Below, piece after piece: positions 35,701 through 47,261 of a stretch of 64,000 nt of DNA. This stretch comes from Branchiostoma floridae. Lineage: Eukaryota; Chordata; Leptocardii; Amphioxiformes; Branchiostomatidae. The stretch covers positions 15,704,202 to 15,768,201 of the forward strand of contig NC_049991.1 of assembly GCF_000003815.2 (NCBI RefSeq), read 5' to 3'. A model generated the notes under the pieces. That model had not been told where the DNA came from. It ran no database searches and saw only the letters and a list, made by a program, of their open reading frames with translations. The position numbers and the translations under genes were made by a program. The number at the start of each line of letters is the position of its first letter. The first letter of the stretch is position 1.

Positions 35701-38700
35701 GCCATCCTATGTACATTATACCTTTATCATACTAGCACAGCATGCTGGCCTTTGGCATGGTTTAAGCGATCAGCCACTCAGAAACTGTGCAGTAAACCTT
35801 TTTTTATTGCTTCTTCAGTAGCTTAGACATTACCTTCTCAGAGAGTGGTGTACGGGCACTTAACTAAAACCTTACCTGACGCTATAATGACATCCGGAGC
35901 CAGGGACTGGAGCTCCTCTTGTGTGACTGAGGCCCAGTCCAGACACATTACAGACATTTTGGAACCTGTGCAACACCAAAGGAGACAGGGAGAGACAAAA
36001 TGTCACTGATACAGCCTTAGCTGATGTAAGTCTGGAGTCTCAAGCCTGTCTGGATGACCACAGAAGCATTGAAGTTACATCAACAAAAATGAAATGCTGG
36101 AGCAAACTTCTCTGTAAAAAATTCTAGAGCTACAGTTGTTGCAATTCTGATAACAACTTTAAACCAAATGATACTAGTACTCCAGAATGCATTTGGGCAG
36201 ACAAATGCTATCATTAGGCTGTCATGTCATAGAAAGTGTTTTTTCAGGAGCAGAACTTGCAGTGCCAAAATGAAAATGATGCTCTGCAAGGCAAGTAATA
36301 ATATTTCCAATAGAGAATACAAGGAAAAATCATACTTTATACTTAGTATTGGTGAGTCGGGGTTAAGCAATTAAGCAAGACTCATGCAAAAACATTGTTC
36401 TAATAAAAGACATAGAAGAAAAGAAAGCATACCTTGAACAAGTCTGGTTTCCCATGGGTGATTCCCTGTGTACCAACTCACATTCTCCATGTTAGCATCG
36501 GACTTTCCAAACCTAAACACTGCGGTATTAGTACAACTTTGCAGCTCTGTCTCAGGTAAAACCTCACTGGCATTCTCCTGGCAAGACAGATTAGTGTCTG
36601 AATTATGCTGACACCTGTTACAAGTTTGCTCCCTTTCATCACCCTTATCTTCCACAGGGTCTGTGCTGTAATTTACCACAACAGCTTCTGTGTTGTTTCT
36701 GGCATGCTCGCTGTGATAAGCACCGCCATGCGTGCTCTTCTGTTTAACTGCCGTGCACCCCTGCTTGCCGTTTACAGAGCCTCCCCCCTCCTCTCGGAGC
36801 TTGCAGTTGAGGACCAGGTTTTCCCAGAGGTTGGCGAGCACGTTGGGATGGCAGTCACTGTAGATGTAGTGGGCGGGGCTGCAACAGGAGCTGATCACCA
36901 GTCCTGTCAGGCCCATTCCACTGCCGAGTTCAAGAACTGTTCTGAGGGAAGAAGAAAATTTTAAAGGATTATTGTTAGTGAAAGTAGTCATCTTGAACTA
37001 GTTTGAACTGGAACAGGAGCTGATGACCAATTCTGTCAGGTCCATCCCACTGCCTAGTTCAAGAACTGTTCTGAGGGGAAAAGAAAATTTTAAAGGATTA
37101 TTGTTACTCAATGTTAGTGAAAGTAGTGATCTTGAACTAGTTTGAACTGCAGCAGGAGCTGATCACCAATCCTGTCAGGCCCATCTCACTGTCTAGTTCA
37201 AGAACTGTTCTGAGGGAAAAAGAAAATTTCAAAGGATTATTGTTAGTGAAAGCAGTGATCTTGAAACTAGTTTGAACTTCCACTATATGTGCCAGACAGT
37301 CAATATATACAGCATATACAGGATTGTTGTACCAGGGAAGTTACCATTTATCTCTTTGCAATGTACAATGTACAATGAACAGTGTGTAATGGGTTAACGT
37401 TATGCTCTAAAGACTGTGGCCCTTTTCAGTAGTGTGTGAGTCGGGTGAACAACAGAAGCAGGTCCACTAACCACTGGACTATGCATGCTACCACCAAGGA
37501 GGTTATATACACATGTAACCTCCTTGCTACCACAAAGGAATATTCTAGAGTTACAGCCCTGAAAGTTTTAAAGGTGCCCAACAGCACTAACTTAAGGCTT
37601 TAAACAACCATCAGACTTTTTATATGAAAATGAAAGAAATCTGAGTTTGCTTAACACATGAAAAACACAAATCAGGATATTGTTCATATTGTTCTTATTG
37701 GCAAATGATAGACAAAGGTTTATTGAGAACACTTTTCTATGGAAACGGTCTGTACATGTATAACAATAGCACACATTTGTGGATACAACTTTAATCCACT
37801 AAGATACATGACGATGTCCTTCAGTTGCCACACTTGAAAGAAAAGCCAATCAAGCCTAGATCCCAAGATACATGTAGCTGTAATAAGTCACTTTTAAACT
37901 GCCAATTTCTCTTTTAGGCCATTGTCATGAAGTTTGCTGCAATCATTAATAACAGCGCAGCAAAGTGCAAAGGTAGCAATAATTGCTACACAACAGGCAC
38001 AATGGCCGGTCCCTCTGCACCTGCAACTGACAATTACCGGCACAAACAGCATTCATTTGTAATTATATTAATAGCTGCTCTTATATCTTGCTCAGCTCGA
38101 GCTTTGATAATAAGCATCCTGACACTCTCAACTCCTGTAAGTGCTGAAGGTAATTTCTCTCACAGGGAAAAAGCTTTATTTTGTAAAGACAAGTAGTAAT
38201 TAACTACACTTAGCAGAACAGGACTAGCATGAACTCTCATAATTCTGCCTAAGGTACCCTAAAACCACCATATTAAAAAAACATGGCACTATGAAGGTTT
38301 CTGTAAATAATTTCATCAGGTTGGTAATTACTCATATAGTAAAGTTCTTTTAAACACAACCATGGTAGTACTCACATCCAACATTTCGATGTCAGACACC
38401 ATCATCAGGGTTAGAGAGAGCGGATACAACACAGCCACGTTTGGGACGACATTCTCGCTACTGCAGCGCCACCTACATTGGCTATAAGTAGCAGTGAGAA
38501 GCAAATCCAGTCATTCTAACCCTGATGATGGTATCTGACAGACATCGAAACGTTGGATGTGAGTACTACCCTGGTTGTGTTTAAAAGCACTTAACTATAT
38601 GACTACAGTCTACTTCGTGCAACCCGCCTGTCTACATCTCAACACTGCAACGCCTTGGAGCCTGTGAAATCAGCTACCACATTCCACCGCCGCACCTTCC

Positions 38701-41507
38701 TCCCGGCCACAAAAAAACTCTGGAACTCACTGCCTCAGCACATAGTGACACTTAGGGACAGATAGAAGTTTAAGACAAGTATCAACAACCACTTCAGCGA
38801 CCTACTTCAGCACCCTTAAGGACAGCTGCTAATGCTGAAGATTGGAGTATGACTACATAGATAAAAAAAAACTATCAAGGCTTTCTCAGGAATGTCTTCA
38901 ACACCTGGATACCTGAAGTGTTCATACGGGATTACTAGTACTGATGCTACTTTAGTAGGTCTCTTTAAATTCACTATCTTTTGTGGTCACTTTTGAGTAG
39001 CTGGCAGAGTTATGAGAGTTGATAATGTATACAGAATTTTCTATACTCACTTCTGTTCAAAAAGTGCAGAGTGTTCCACTGCCCATTCAGCAAGGCATAG
39101 TCCAGCCTGAGAACAGGAAAGAGAGAAGAAATATGAGCATCTTCACAAGCTGTTTGAGGGGATTTGATTCCTCTGGGCAGATATGGAAGTCAGCTTTACT
39201 TCTCATATGTCACCCATCAATTTGGCTCAAAGGCATGTCTTTTATCAGAAAAGGGCTTACCCTTACAAATGATACCGTATAAACAATGAAACTTCAATCA
39301 TGAAGAAGATTGTTACATCAATTTTACAACCTTTATAATAACAATGACAATGAACTTTACTGCATATTCATGCCCCAATGGGGTTACTTTAATGCAGTAA
39401 GTAAGCAGAAATATCTTTGCTCTAACTTATACCTACCTACCATAAAATTTATACAAAGGGATATCTCAAGGGCAAAAAAATATCATCAACTGAAATGATG
39501 AAGAAAGTTTCTGTTCACATTAGTTTTTGTTTCATTTCAATCACGAATACTAGTATTCAACACAATATTATCATTCCACCATTGCTACCAACCCAACTTA
39601 CACCTGTTGGAGAAAGGAAGAAGTCTTCTTTCTTATTGGCACAGGTAAATGACCTTGGCAAAGATTCTGCACAGATCTGGAGACGGAATGTCAAGGTTGC
39701 ATTTACAGATCAAGATAAGGCTAGCTTGCTGACAGGCAATCCTTTTCCAGGAACTGCCCCAGGGCATCAACTTCCCATAACTGGACCCATTGGAGCTTGA
39801 AAAGGGACATCATCCAGGATAAAGATGAGCACACCAACCTCCCAAGTTCTTAATCCGGTTGTTCCATGTGAGATGATTTGTGTGGCCTCTCTTAACACCA
39901 CAGTTTTCCCACAGGGCTAGATGGAAAGTATAAAAAGAAAAAAGAATAATCTTGGCAAGTTTCCGATCTCAAAATATCTCAAACACCAGTCTTTAATAGT
40001 GGATGCAATAAAAACTACATCATGGATCGATACTGACTTAACCCTAAGGGTCTTGTTACCTCACATAACCCACAAATTGATTTTATATATATAAGACCGA
40101 TGTTTGAGCAAAGACAACAGAAAGATTATTTTTCTTTCCATGCCTTGTACTGTTGGTGCAGATGAACTGGTTGAGCGAGAGACGAAAGGAAAAAAAAATG
40201 CTTGGTGATTGTGAGTCTGAAATCAAGGCAACGTTTACATGTACATCAGACTATGCAGTGGCATATACATGTGTATGTACTGTATATCATAAGGGAAAAC
40301 TAAGCCCCCATCCCTAGTTGATTTGTGGCACCTGTATATATATATATACTCTGACTGAGATGGCTGTTATAAAATAGTAGAGTCTGCCCAGGCCTCAGGC
40401 AAGTCACAGGACTTCAAACGATTTCTGCACGCAATTTTTCAGCCGCCCTCCGACAGTCCTTGGCTAGCTATAAATTAGCAGATTACTCACTTTCTCCCTC
40501 AAACCCAGGTTGAAGGCAACTTTCAAACCTGAAAGATGTTAGCCCTGTGCACCGACTACCAACAACCACTGCCAGGAATGAGGCCTATTTCTTTAGTCAG
40601 AGTTTTTGAAAGCCCTTTAATCAATCATGATGACAAAGGGCAAATTTCTGCAGTCAAGGTGAAATGGAAACTCTGTTTTGTACTGTGCAAAACCCCAGCA
40701 AGCAAGAAATAAACTAATTACTATAGAGTCATTAAAAAGAGAATGGAAGAATAACCTAGATTGACATTTATCTGTTAGGCTTTATATAGCTGCCACTTTG
40801 TAAAACAGTGTGTTTTAGAGATCTTTAATGTGTAAACTACCTGTAGTTCTTCTTTCTTAGGCTTTTGTTTTGAAACCTTTTTTGTATATACCAGTACAAT
40901 GTACTGGGGGACATTTTGCATTGGAGGTGCATGGGAGATTTCCTAAGGTACATTTTTCAAAGTGACAGGTATACATGCATGTGTCCTGGCAGACAAATGG
41001 TAAATTACAGGTTTAAATTTTTCTCTGCTACATAACCCTATAGCAAATACATATTTGGTGCCAAATGGATACTTCAGCTGGAAGATGGTTAAGAGGAGGC
41101 AAAAGAAGCTGATATTCCATCTATTCATGACCTATCATTTTAGCTCTCATCCTCATTCAGTTGTTCCAATTGTTAGTTGTTACTCATTCATTTGTTTTAT
41201 CATCTTTTGCTATTGTCGTACATTTGATAATCAGTAGATTGACAGGAGAAGTCCAGGTACAGACCAGAATGGTCTCTCTCTGTCTAAAGCCATCACTTTC
41301 TATTTCTTGAAATTGTACTTCATCATTTTTTTTCAATCTAGAAATCTTTACCCATGTCTAAAAATAGAAATAATAAGTAAAAAAACCTACCAGTGTGTAA
41401 GTCTTGTAGCAGCAGGGTGAGGTGGGTTCCAGAGTACTGACCAGCAGACTGGTGTACACCTCATACAGCTCATCACACACTTCCTGTCCTGCATCCTCAC
41501 ACTGGAA

Positions 41508-41540
<33 letters not shown>

Positions 41541-44500
41541 ACAGCTCATCACATACTTCCTGACCAGCATCCTCACACTAGAAAAGCAACATACTCTTCC
41601 TCAACCAAGACAAACGACACACAAACAGAATAGCTGTAACAGTCTTTGGTTCCAAAGAACCATTCTCTACATTCACTGAGGAATAAAACAAGACATAGAC
41701 CGATTACGATACTCTGTCCATGGAGGTCACCCTCCAGTCACAGTGTAAAAAGTATCATCAGTTATCTAAATAATCAATATATATAAGAATTATAAATCTA
41801 TACAACAACAAGGCACAATTACAAGTCCTACAGCAACATAAAAAGATTAGGATAGTGAAATATTGATGAATGCAGCAGTTTTACAGACTGTACATGTACA
41901 GCAATTTGATACCATGCTAAGACAAGAATTCACACCTGACCTGTTGAATGATGTGCTTGAGGAAGGCTTGTCTATAAGACAGGGAGGTGGGGTACCTCAT
42001 GATGAGGGGGTGATGAACAGTCTGTAAAAACAAGTGGATGTTGTAAACACGTACAACAGTCATAAAACATAAGCAGAAACATATGTACAAATGGAAAACT
42101 AGAGAGAACTTTAACCTTTAGCATGTTAAGTTCACATTTTACATCTTGGGATTTTTACTAGTACTCCGTTTTTGAATCTCTTACTTGATCATGAGTTGAA
42201 TGACTGCTTCCGAAAATAATTTCATCAGGTTGGTAGAATATAGGATATATGAGAATTCTTTTGCACAACCAAAATTTGACTTACTTGCTGACGTTTCGAT
42301 GTCTGTCAGACATCTTCCTCAGAGCTTCTAACTGGAGTTCTGCTTCTCGCCGCTATATGTAGCCGATGTAGGTGGCGCTTTTGCGGCGAGAAGAACACTA
42401 TCCCAAACGTGGCTCAGCTTGTACCCCCCCCTCGTCCCGGTTCATCACTGGGGCGGACTTCCTTATCCAGACTGCTTCTTTAATCCAACGTATTCGTCTG
42501 TTGTCTTCTCGATCTATAACCTTGGCCCCCTCCCAGTCAATATAGCGGCGAGAAGCAGAACTCCAGTTAGAAGCTCTGATGAAGATGTCTGACAGACATC
42601 GAAACGTCAGCAAGTAAGTCAAATTTTGGTTGTGCAAAAGAATTCTCATATATCCTGAATGACTGCTTATTTCAAAATACTCCAATATACCAAAATTGAG
42701 GCACTCTCAACAGAATCATAATGATACACATAGTATCCATAGTCAAACCAACTCACCATTTGTAGCAGCTCCTGCTGATCCTCAAGTTCAAAGACAGCCT
42801 TTCCCTTGTCCTCCCCATCAAGCTGCAATAGATTGAATACGAACTTGTAAACTTTGTAATGCACTGCACTCATTGTAAGAGAATTTTGACTGCAGACTTT
42901 TCAATAAAAATTCTCTTATAATGATAAAACTTCTCCCAAGTGAAGTTTATAACTGTTTTATGAAAATCAAAAGGGACTGTGTACTCCGAAAAGCAAGCAC
43001 ACCAAGGACTTAAACTTCAGAATGCACAACTTTTTATTGTCAACCCTTTCTAAAACCAAACTATTTCACAACCTAAGGGCCTCACTTTATGGTGAGTTGG
43101 AGTAGAGTGCCATCCAATTACTTTTGAAAATTTGTTGACCAATAAAATGTGAAACATCTGGGTAATAAAGGGCTTGCTAAGTAAAAGAGTAATACTAAAA
43201 GCCAATAGAAATAATGACCTTTAACTGTAGTTTCAGACTTTATAATAAAGCCGCTATGTACGTGTAACCTGGCATGTAAATGCCAGAAAAAAAATTGAAA
43301 TAACCAAACAAAGGTTATGGTTATTTTGTTAGCTGCATGCTGGGTACAGGCAAGGTTTTTACACCTTGAACAACACAGCAAACTTCAACCACTCCTAGCA
43401 ACACAACAATTCTGCAAACAGAACGGGTGATTTCAAACCAGGAACACAGATTATGAACAAGAAGCCTTCTTGAAAAAGTAGGTATGACACCAACTATTAT
43501 GGTACATGCGTTTCTTTGACAAATGTATCTTATCATGGCAAATCTTTGATCCCAATAACGTTATAAACTACTACACTGTATGCTAAGCCGCACAGTCTTT
43601 TCTGAAGCGATTGTCATTGCATCAATTTTTTATATCAAAACTAGACAGTCTAAAAGAACAGGCAATGGCATTGATCTATGATTCCAGCTTTATATAACGT
43701 CCTTGGCAGCACTGAATGCATTGCTTTTATCTTCATGATCACATAGTGAATTATATTCTCCAGAGACTATGATCCGTTACTTACGCTATTGTGGGACAGA
43801 CTGCTCATTAGTTGAGCTTTATTGATTACCCAACTGGGCTGAATCAGTATGGAGGGATCAGGCTTTGGCTGTCAGGGGGATGACAAATCTGCAATACGTG
43901 GGACTGCAAGGTGTTCTATATTTATGACGCACCATTTGTAAATGTTTTATGATGCACGGCTTTCAATAAAAGAGTACAAGCTTTTTTATATGCCAGGAAA
44001 AGGCAGGAGGGACATTTACACATGGATGTACTTAGTACTCATTCAAACTTTCAGAGTAAGCTATTTTTACTTGATAGTAGGTTGGTTTCTGATCTATGTT
44101 GTTGAAGGTTTGACAGTCAGGTAGTATGATATGTAAGGTTACAGTTATTCAAGCACCTGGATAAATTTTGGAAACGGTTTCTGATTAACATCTGACTTTT
44201 CAAACATGAAAGATATAATAGGCAATGGCATTGATCTATGATTTGTGTTAAATTGATCTACCAACCTGATGAAACTATTTACGGATGAAAGATATATCTT
44301 CAGGTTAAGTGCATATTATTGATTTACCCCTGCAGTATACATCTAAAATCAGGCCATGCAGGTTACAACTTTGGGACTTTCTACCTTCTGGCTGATTAGC
44401 ATTTGGGATCTGCAAGCTAATCAAGATCCTAAGGTAGCAAGTAGTACAAGAATCACCACATTTGCAATACTCTGATTCATTCTTCTAGATCAAGTCAATC

Positions 44501-45457
44501 ACAACAACAAGCTGAGATGAGAAGGCTGTGGATTAGGGTTGATTTATTGAAGGAACAGACAGAACACTGCACTGGTTCATCAGGACACCAGCAGCACAAG
44601 CAGACTCGCTTGTACTTACGACCGACGTTCGGACACCCCAACAATTGGGGAGGCTCACATGGTGGAGCAACGTCCGAGCCTGACTCGGGGTCGGGGGCTG
44701 TACCTGTTCTATAGGGAGCTACACAATATAGAGGAGAGAACAAGAAGGGTGATGTGAGACATATCAATGCATGTCTACAGACAGTCATATGTGGAGTCTT
44801 GTTCATGTGATAACAGTTTCATCAACGTGTTTATGATATTGAAAGTTGTGTCTGGCAGATGAAGGATAAATAAGAGAAAGGAGAAGCAAAAGACAACATA
44901 GATAGGATTATTCTTCAATTTTATGACAAGATTTTTTATGCATAAATCTGGTCCAGGTGACTGTAGTGTAACTGTAAGTGCTGTATGTTGTAGAGAATTA
45001 ATGCTGCAACTTGCAAGTTCAAACAAGGAGCTTTTATCAGATAAAAGCTCCTTGGTTCAAATTAAGTTTTTTTGTGAAAATAAAATGTAATCCAGCAAAT
45101 ATTATAACTCATGTATGAGTAAGATATCAACGGTGTGTCCAAAACAGGACCATAGGACAAGGAACATCAGTTCATTCCCTCAAAGATTGAATAATTCTGA
45201 GCATCCCAAACATCTGCAAACTATTATGGCCATAGGAAACTCGATCACATTTCATGTGCCCCCCCTCCCCATCTTTTCAAAATTGCATACGACAACCTCT
45301 ATACCGAGGGGCCTCCTCAGTCAGCTGTACAATATAGACGTCCTACCTTCCATCTGAAGAACCTGAGCGGCACCATGGCCATGAACTGCGCCTGTACGAG
45401 CCGTAAAGTCGGCCGTTCCTCACGACCGTCGTCTGCAACAGCAGGAGTGGCCGCCAT
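32781..45457 (-). CDS. EEF2KMT: eEF2-lysine methyltransferase (FAM86 family), 456 aa, 10 exons
   Basis: Minus-strand exons, in gene order: 45457-45347, 42822-42757, 42021-41941, 41501-41391, 39916-39839, 39106-39051, 36941-36433, 35965-35876, 34939-34787, 32896-32781; all join in phase (1371 nt with stop). Family blocks in order: FMAMVPLRFFRW, DELYEVYTSLL, ISHGTTGLRTWE, LAEWAVEHSALF, then SAM motif I VLELGSGMGLTGL (about 170-182), YIYSDCHPNVL, LDWASVTQEEL, DVIIASDVVFD and YVASTIRNQDTYDF. The human enzyme, about 330 aa, trimethylates a lysine of elongation factor 2. The excess is mostly a polar insert of ~85-90 residues (about 217-305) after VLNCKL inside the methyltransferase domain, all within exon 7. 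It shares a 271-bp start region with DNAL4. Confidence 0.92.
33041..33240 (+). mobile_element. tRNA-derived SINE-like element
   Basis: A tRNA-like head (about 33047-33118) has an A-box-like TGGTGCAACGG and a B-box-like GGTCCTGAGTTC at the expected separation. A tRNA-unrelated body follows (gagatggagtgacaccc onward) up to a T-rich run. The head does not fold as a functional tRNA by eye, so a SINE is favoured over a tRNA gene. It lies in the last intron of EEF2KMT, in opposite orientation. Confidence 0.6.
33945..34284. mobile_element. CAGGG-ended MITE between 45-bp direct repeats
   Basis: Ends cagggtttgaaata and tatttcgagccctg are inverted copies, a hAT-like terminus. The interior repeats cctgcacc/gtgcaggt motifs in both orientations. 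About 45 bp directly outside each end is duplicated (33900-33943 and 34286-34331, sharing ttgtgtacagggcagca), far longer than a normal target duplication. Confidence 0.75.
36885..37276 (-). repeat. Triplicated EEF2KMT exon-7 splice acceptor segment
   Basis: Three tandem copies (starting near 36885, 37014 and 37153; spacing 129 and 139 bp) each hold the acceptor, about 57 nt of the start of exon 7 and about 70 bp of upstream intron. Only the copy at 36885-36941 continues into the rest of exon 7. The other two keep the acceptor and a readable SAM-motif-I start, with substitutions (GMDLTEL and LDSEMG in place of GMGLTGL and LGSGMG). Confidence 0.9.
38301..38606 (-). mobile_element. Retroposon with hammerhead-like core (inverted arms)
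   Basis: Long inverted arms (about 38340-38402 and 38514-38602) surround a ~110-bp centre. The right arm has the plus-strand string CTGATGA (38522-38528), a hairpin closing on gacagacatc, then GAAAC (38547-38551) and GTT, resembling a hammerhead ribozyme core. The left end carries the tail tttcatcaggttggta shared with copies at 42210, 51482, 44253 and 61900. The arrangement fits a Penelope-type or similar non-LTR retroposon. Confidence 0.55.
38607..38825 (+). mobile_element. LINE remnant (C-terminal RT tail)
   Basis: Plus-strand translation shows the pattern FHRRTFLPATKKLWNSLPQ followed by FKTSINNHF, the usual extreme C-terminal signature of CR1/L2/RTE-type LINE ORF2 proteins. A stop interrupts it near 38764. 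It is a short fragment directly abutting the retroposon at 38301-38606. Confidence 0.6.
41502..41577 (-). repeat. Duplicated 5' end of EEF2KMT exon 4 plus ATC/GAT microsatellite
   Basis: A ~38-bp copy of the start of exon 4 (41540-41577) lies upstream of the real exon in gene order, separated by about ten GAT repeats (41508-41539). The copy keeps a good polypyrimidine tract and CTAG acceptor. Using that distal acceptor gives 187 nt and shifts the frame; the proximal acceptor at 41502-41503 (CAG) gives 111 nt and keeps it. Confidence 0.9.
42210..42655 (-). mobile_element. Retroposon with hammerhead-like core and 13-bp target duplication
   Basis: Inverted arms of about 80-110 bp (about 42241-42350 and 42545-42655) enclose a ~190-bp centre. 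Direct repeats tgaatgactgctt at 42197-42209 and 42656-42668 flank it. The right arm reads CTGATGA (42576-42582), a perfect 7-bp hairpin GATGTCT-gac-AGACATC, then GAAAC (42601-42605) and GTC. The left end is the family tail (ttcatcaggttggta on plus). Direct repeats of this length suit target-primed reverse transcription. Confidence 0.65.
44253..44285 (+). mobile_element. Tail-only fragment of the hammerhead-like retroposon
   Basis: Contains taccaacctgatgaaactat and tttacgg, the terminal tail of the family, without arms. A tail-only copy is what 5' truncation during retroposition gives. Confidence 0.6.
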
Positions 45458-45728
45458 TGTTGTTGTACCAAGCACGCATGCGCGGCGCGGGGCATGCTGG
45501 GTAGTGTCCGTAGCTTGGTGGTCGCCACAACAACAGACAGGTGAGAAACTTTCACGTCTTGGCGGGGTTTTCTCACGATTCTAACTCCTTCTGAGGAATC
45601 AGACGCGCCCTGTCGCCACAGAATCGTCCTACAAACATCCAGGATTCAGAGAAGACCATCTGACAGCGCTTGTTGTCGTGTTTACTGTTAGTGTTTACGC
45701 CGAATTCTGGTTGTGGTGGTGAGGAAAG
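45458..45728. promoter_or_regulatory. Bidirectional start region, EEF2KMT / DNAL4
   Basis: Only 271 bp separate the two start codons, which point away from each other. The segment near 45475-45490 is GC-rich with CpG-containing gcatgcgcggcgcgg, including the NRF1-like core GCATGCGC. There is no TATA box at a plausible distance for either gene. A shared CpG-type promoter is inferred. Confidence 0.7.
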
Positions 45729-47261
45729 ATGACTGAAGCAGCAGGTGAACCCAAGAAGGAGGAGGCGCACGACTTCAGACGTCTTCACAGCTATCCGCTC
45801 ATCAGGGTAAGGCGGTTCTTCATGTTTAGGTGTTCTTGTAGACTTTAAATTTGGATTTGCTATAATTGTTGAGTAGGTCACCTTTCTTGTTTTCTCAGCA
45901 GAAGTTGAACTGAGGAGTTGTGGAACTTTTGTGTTGAAGGTCACCCCTCCCCTCATTAAACTTGCTAAATTATTTTGCCGTCAGCTTTGCGATTTAATTC
46001 TGTATTGCATCTATCTTGGCTTGAAATGATCTATGTCTTTAAAGACTGGGTTTACAGCCATCTGATTTTATGCAACAGTGGAACTAGAAGTGACTGGCAA
46101 CAACCATAAGTAAAAAATCACCGTATTGGTGTTTCGTCTGCTACCTGAACAATCAACTTCAATTTGCAATGCAGTGAAAATCTCCAACAATGGACAAATT
46201 ATGATATAACAGTACTATACAATCACATTGATAAAAGTGATTTTGTTCTTCCCTTTGTTTAATCAAAGCATTGCATTTGTTGTCATTGTTGCTTTAATGA
46301 AACACTGTTGTTGTGTTGTTGTTTGTGCAAAAACAAATTCGTTAATTAGCTATTTTGCATGAAAGAAGTTTTGTAGAGATTGTGATTTCAATTTCTCATT
46401 ATTTCATTCCAGCACTCAGACATGAATGAGGAGATGAGAACAGAAGCCATGGAGTTGTGTGTGACGGCCTGCGAGAAGTTTGCTACAAATAACGAGGTCA
46501 GAATGCTTTTCTATCATATCCAGCCTAGGGTAGAGCTAGAATTGTTTGTTCCACCAAGGAGCTTGATGAAAGCTCCTTGGTTACACTTTATTACCTTGTT
46601 CTGTATGCATGCTGACATTCTGAAACACCCTTTTCTGATTTTTAAAAGCATTACAGATGTGTACATATCAAGGCTAGAAAAGTTGGTACGATGTATTCCG
46701 GAACATGGTCAATTGTTACAGAATAGTAATTTTCAGTATTGAGCTGCTATTATGCCTACCTTGCCATTGTCAAATTTTCTTATTGTGAATACAGTAGCTG
46801 TTCTAGAACAAAGCTTGTCACCATCAAATGTTTTTTGTGCTTGGTGTTTAACTGTTTGCTTTCTTACAAACATTTCAACACGTTTTTGACCTATAAATAT
46901 GTACAAAGATACAATTTTATGAGACAATTTTTTGTCTTTATGATGAATCTATGTCAAATCCTTGACTTTCACTTTGCTAAGTGCTATATACATGCACTAG
47001 TATATTCCTCACTCACTCTCTCTCATGGCAGGGTAATGTCGCTCTCTCCATGTACATGTAATTGTAAGTCCATGACATGTGTGCTTTGTTCCACAGACTG
47101 CTGCCCGTATGGTGAAGGAGAGCATGGATAAGAAGTTTGGGTCCTCCTGGCATGCTGTGGTGGGGGAGGGCTTCGGCTTTGAGATCACACATGAAGTCAA
47201 GAACCTTCTCTACATGTTCTTTGGTGGGGAGAAGGCTATCATTGTATGGAAGTGTTCGTAG
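45729..47261 (+). CDS. DNAL4: Axonemal dynein light chain 4 (108 aa, 3 exons)
   Basis: Exons 45729-45806, 46413-46496 and 47097-47261 all join in phase 0. The protein is nearly colinear with human DNAL4 (105 aa), including RLHSYPLIRHSDMNEEM, AMELCVTACEKFATNNE, MDKKFGSSWHAVVGEGFGFE and ITHEVKNLLYMFFGGEKA, ending VWKCS. The DLC8/LC8-type fold is a dimeric hub that binds dynein intermediate chains and other partners; DNAL4 is its ciliary/axonemal member. The N-terminal ~18 residues are Glu/Lys-rich and variable, as in other species. It shares its start region with EEF2KMT and is convergent with UQCRC2, 1.25 kb downstream. Confidence 0.97.

Noticed and set aside
39495-39800. 101-codon plus-strand frame in EEF2KMT intron 5
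   Set aside because: No family resemblance; it lies wholly in an intron on the opposite strand with no regulatory context.
41422-41679. Plus-strand frame with a poly-Ile run
   Set aside because: It is the ATC side of the GAT microsatellite in the duplicated EEF2KMT exon 4.
44495-44806. Overlapping 65- and 103-codon frames on opposite strands in EEF2KMT intron 1
   Set aside because: Neither resembles a known protein, and the EEF2KMT exons on either side join in phase without it.
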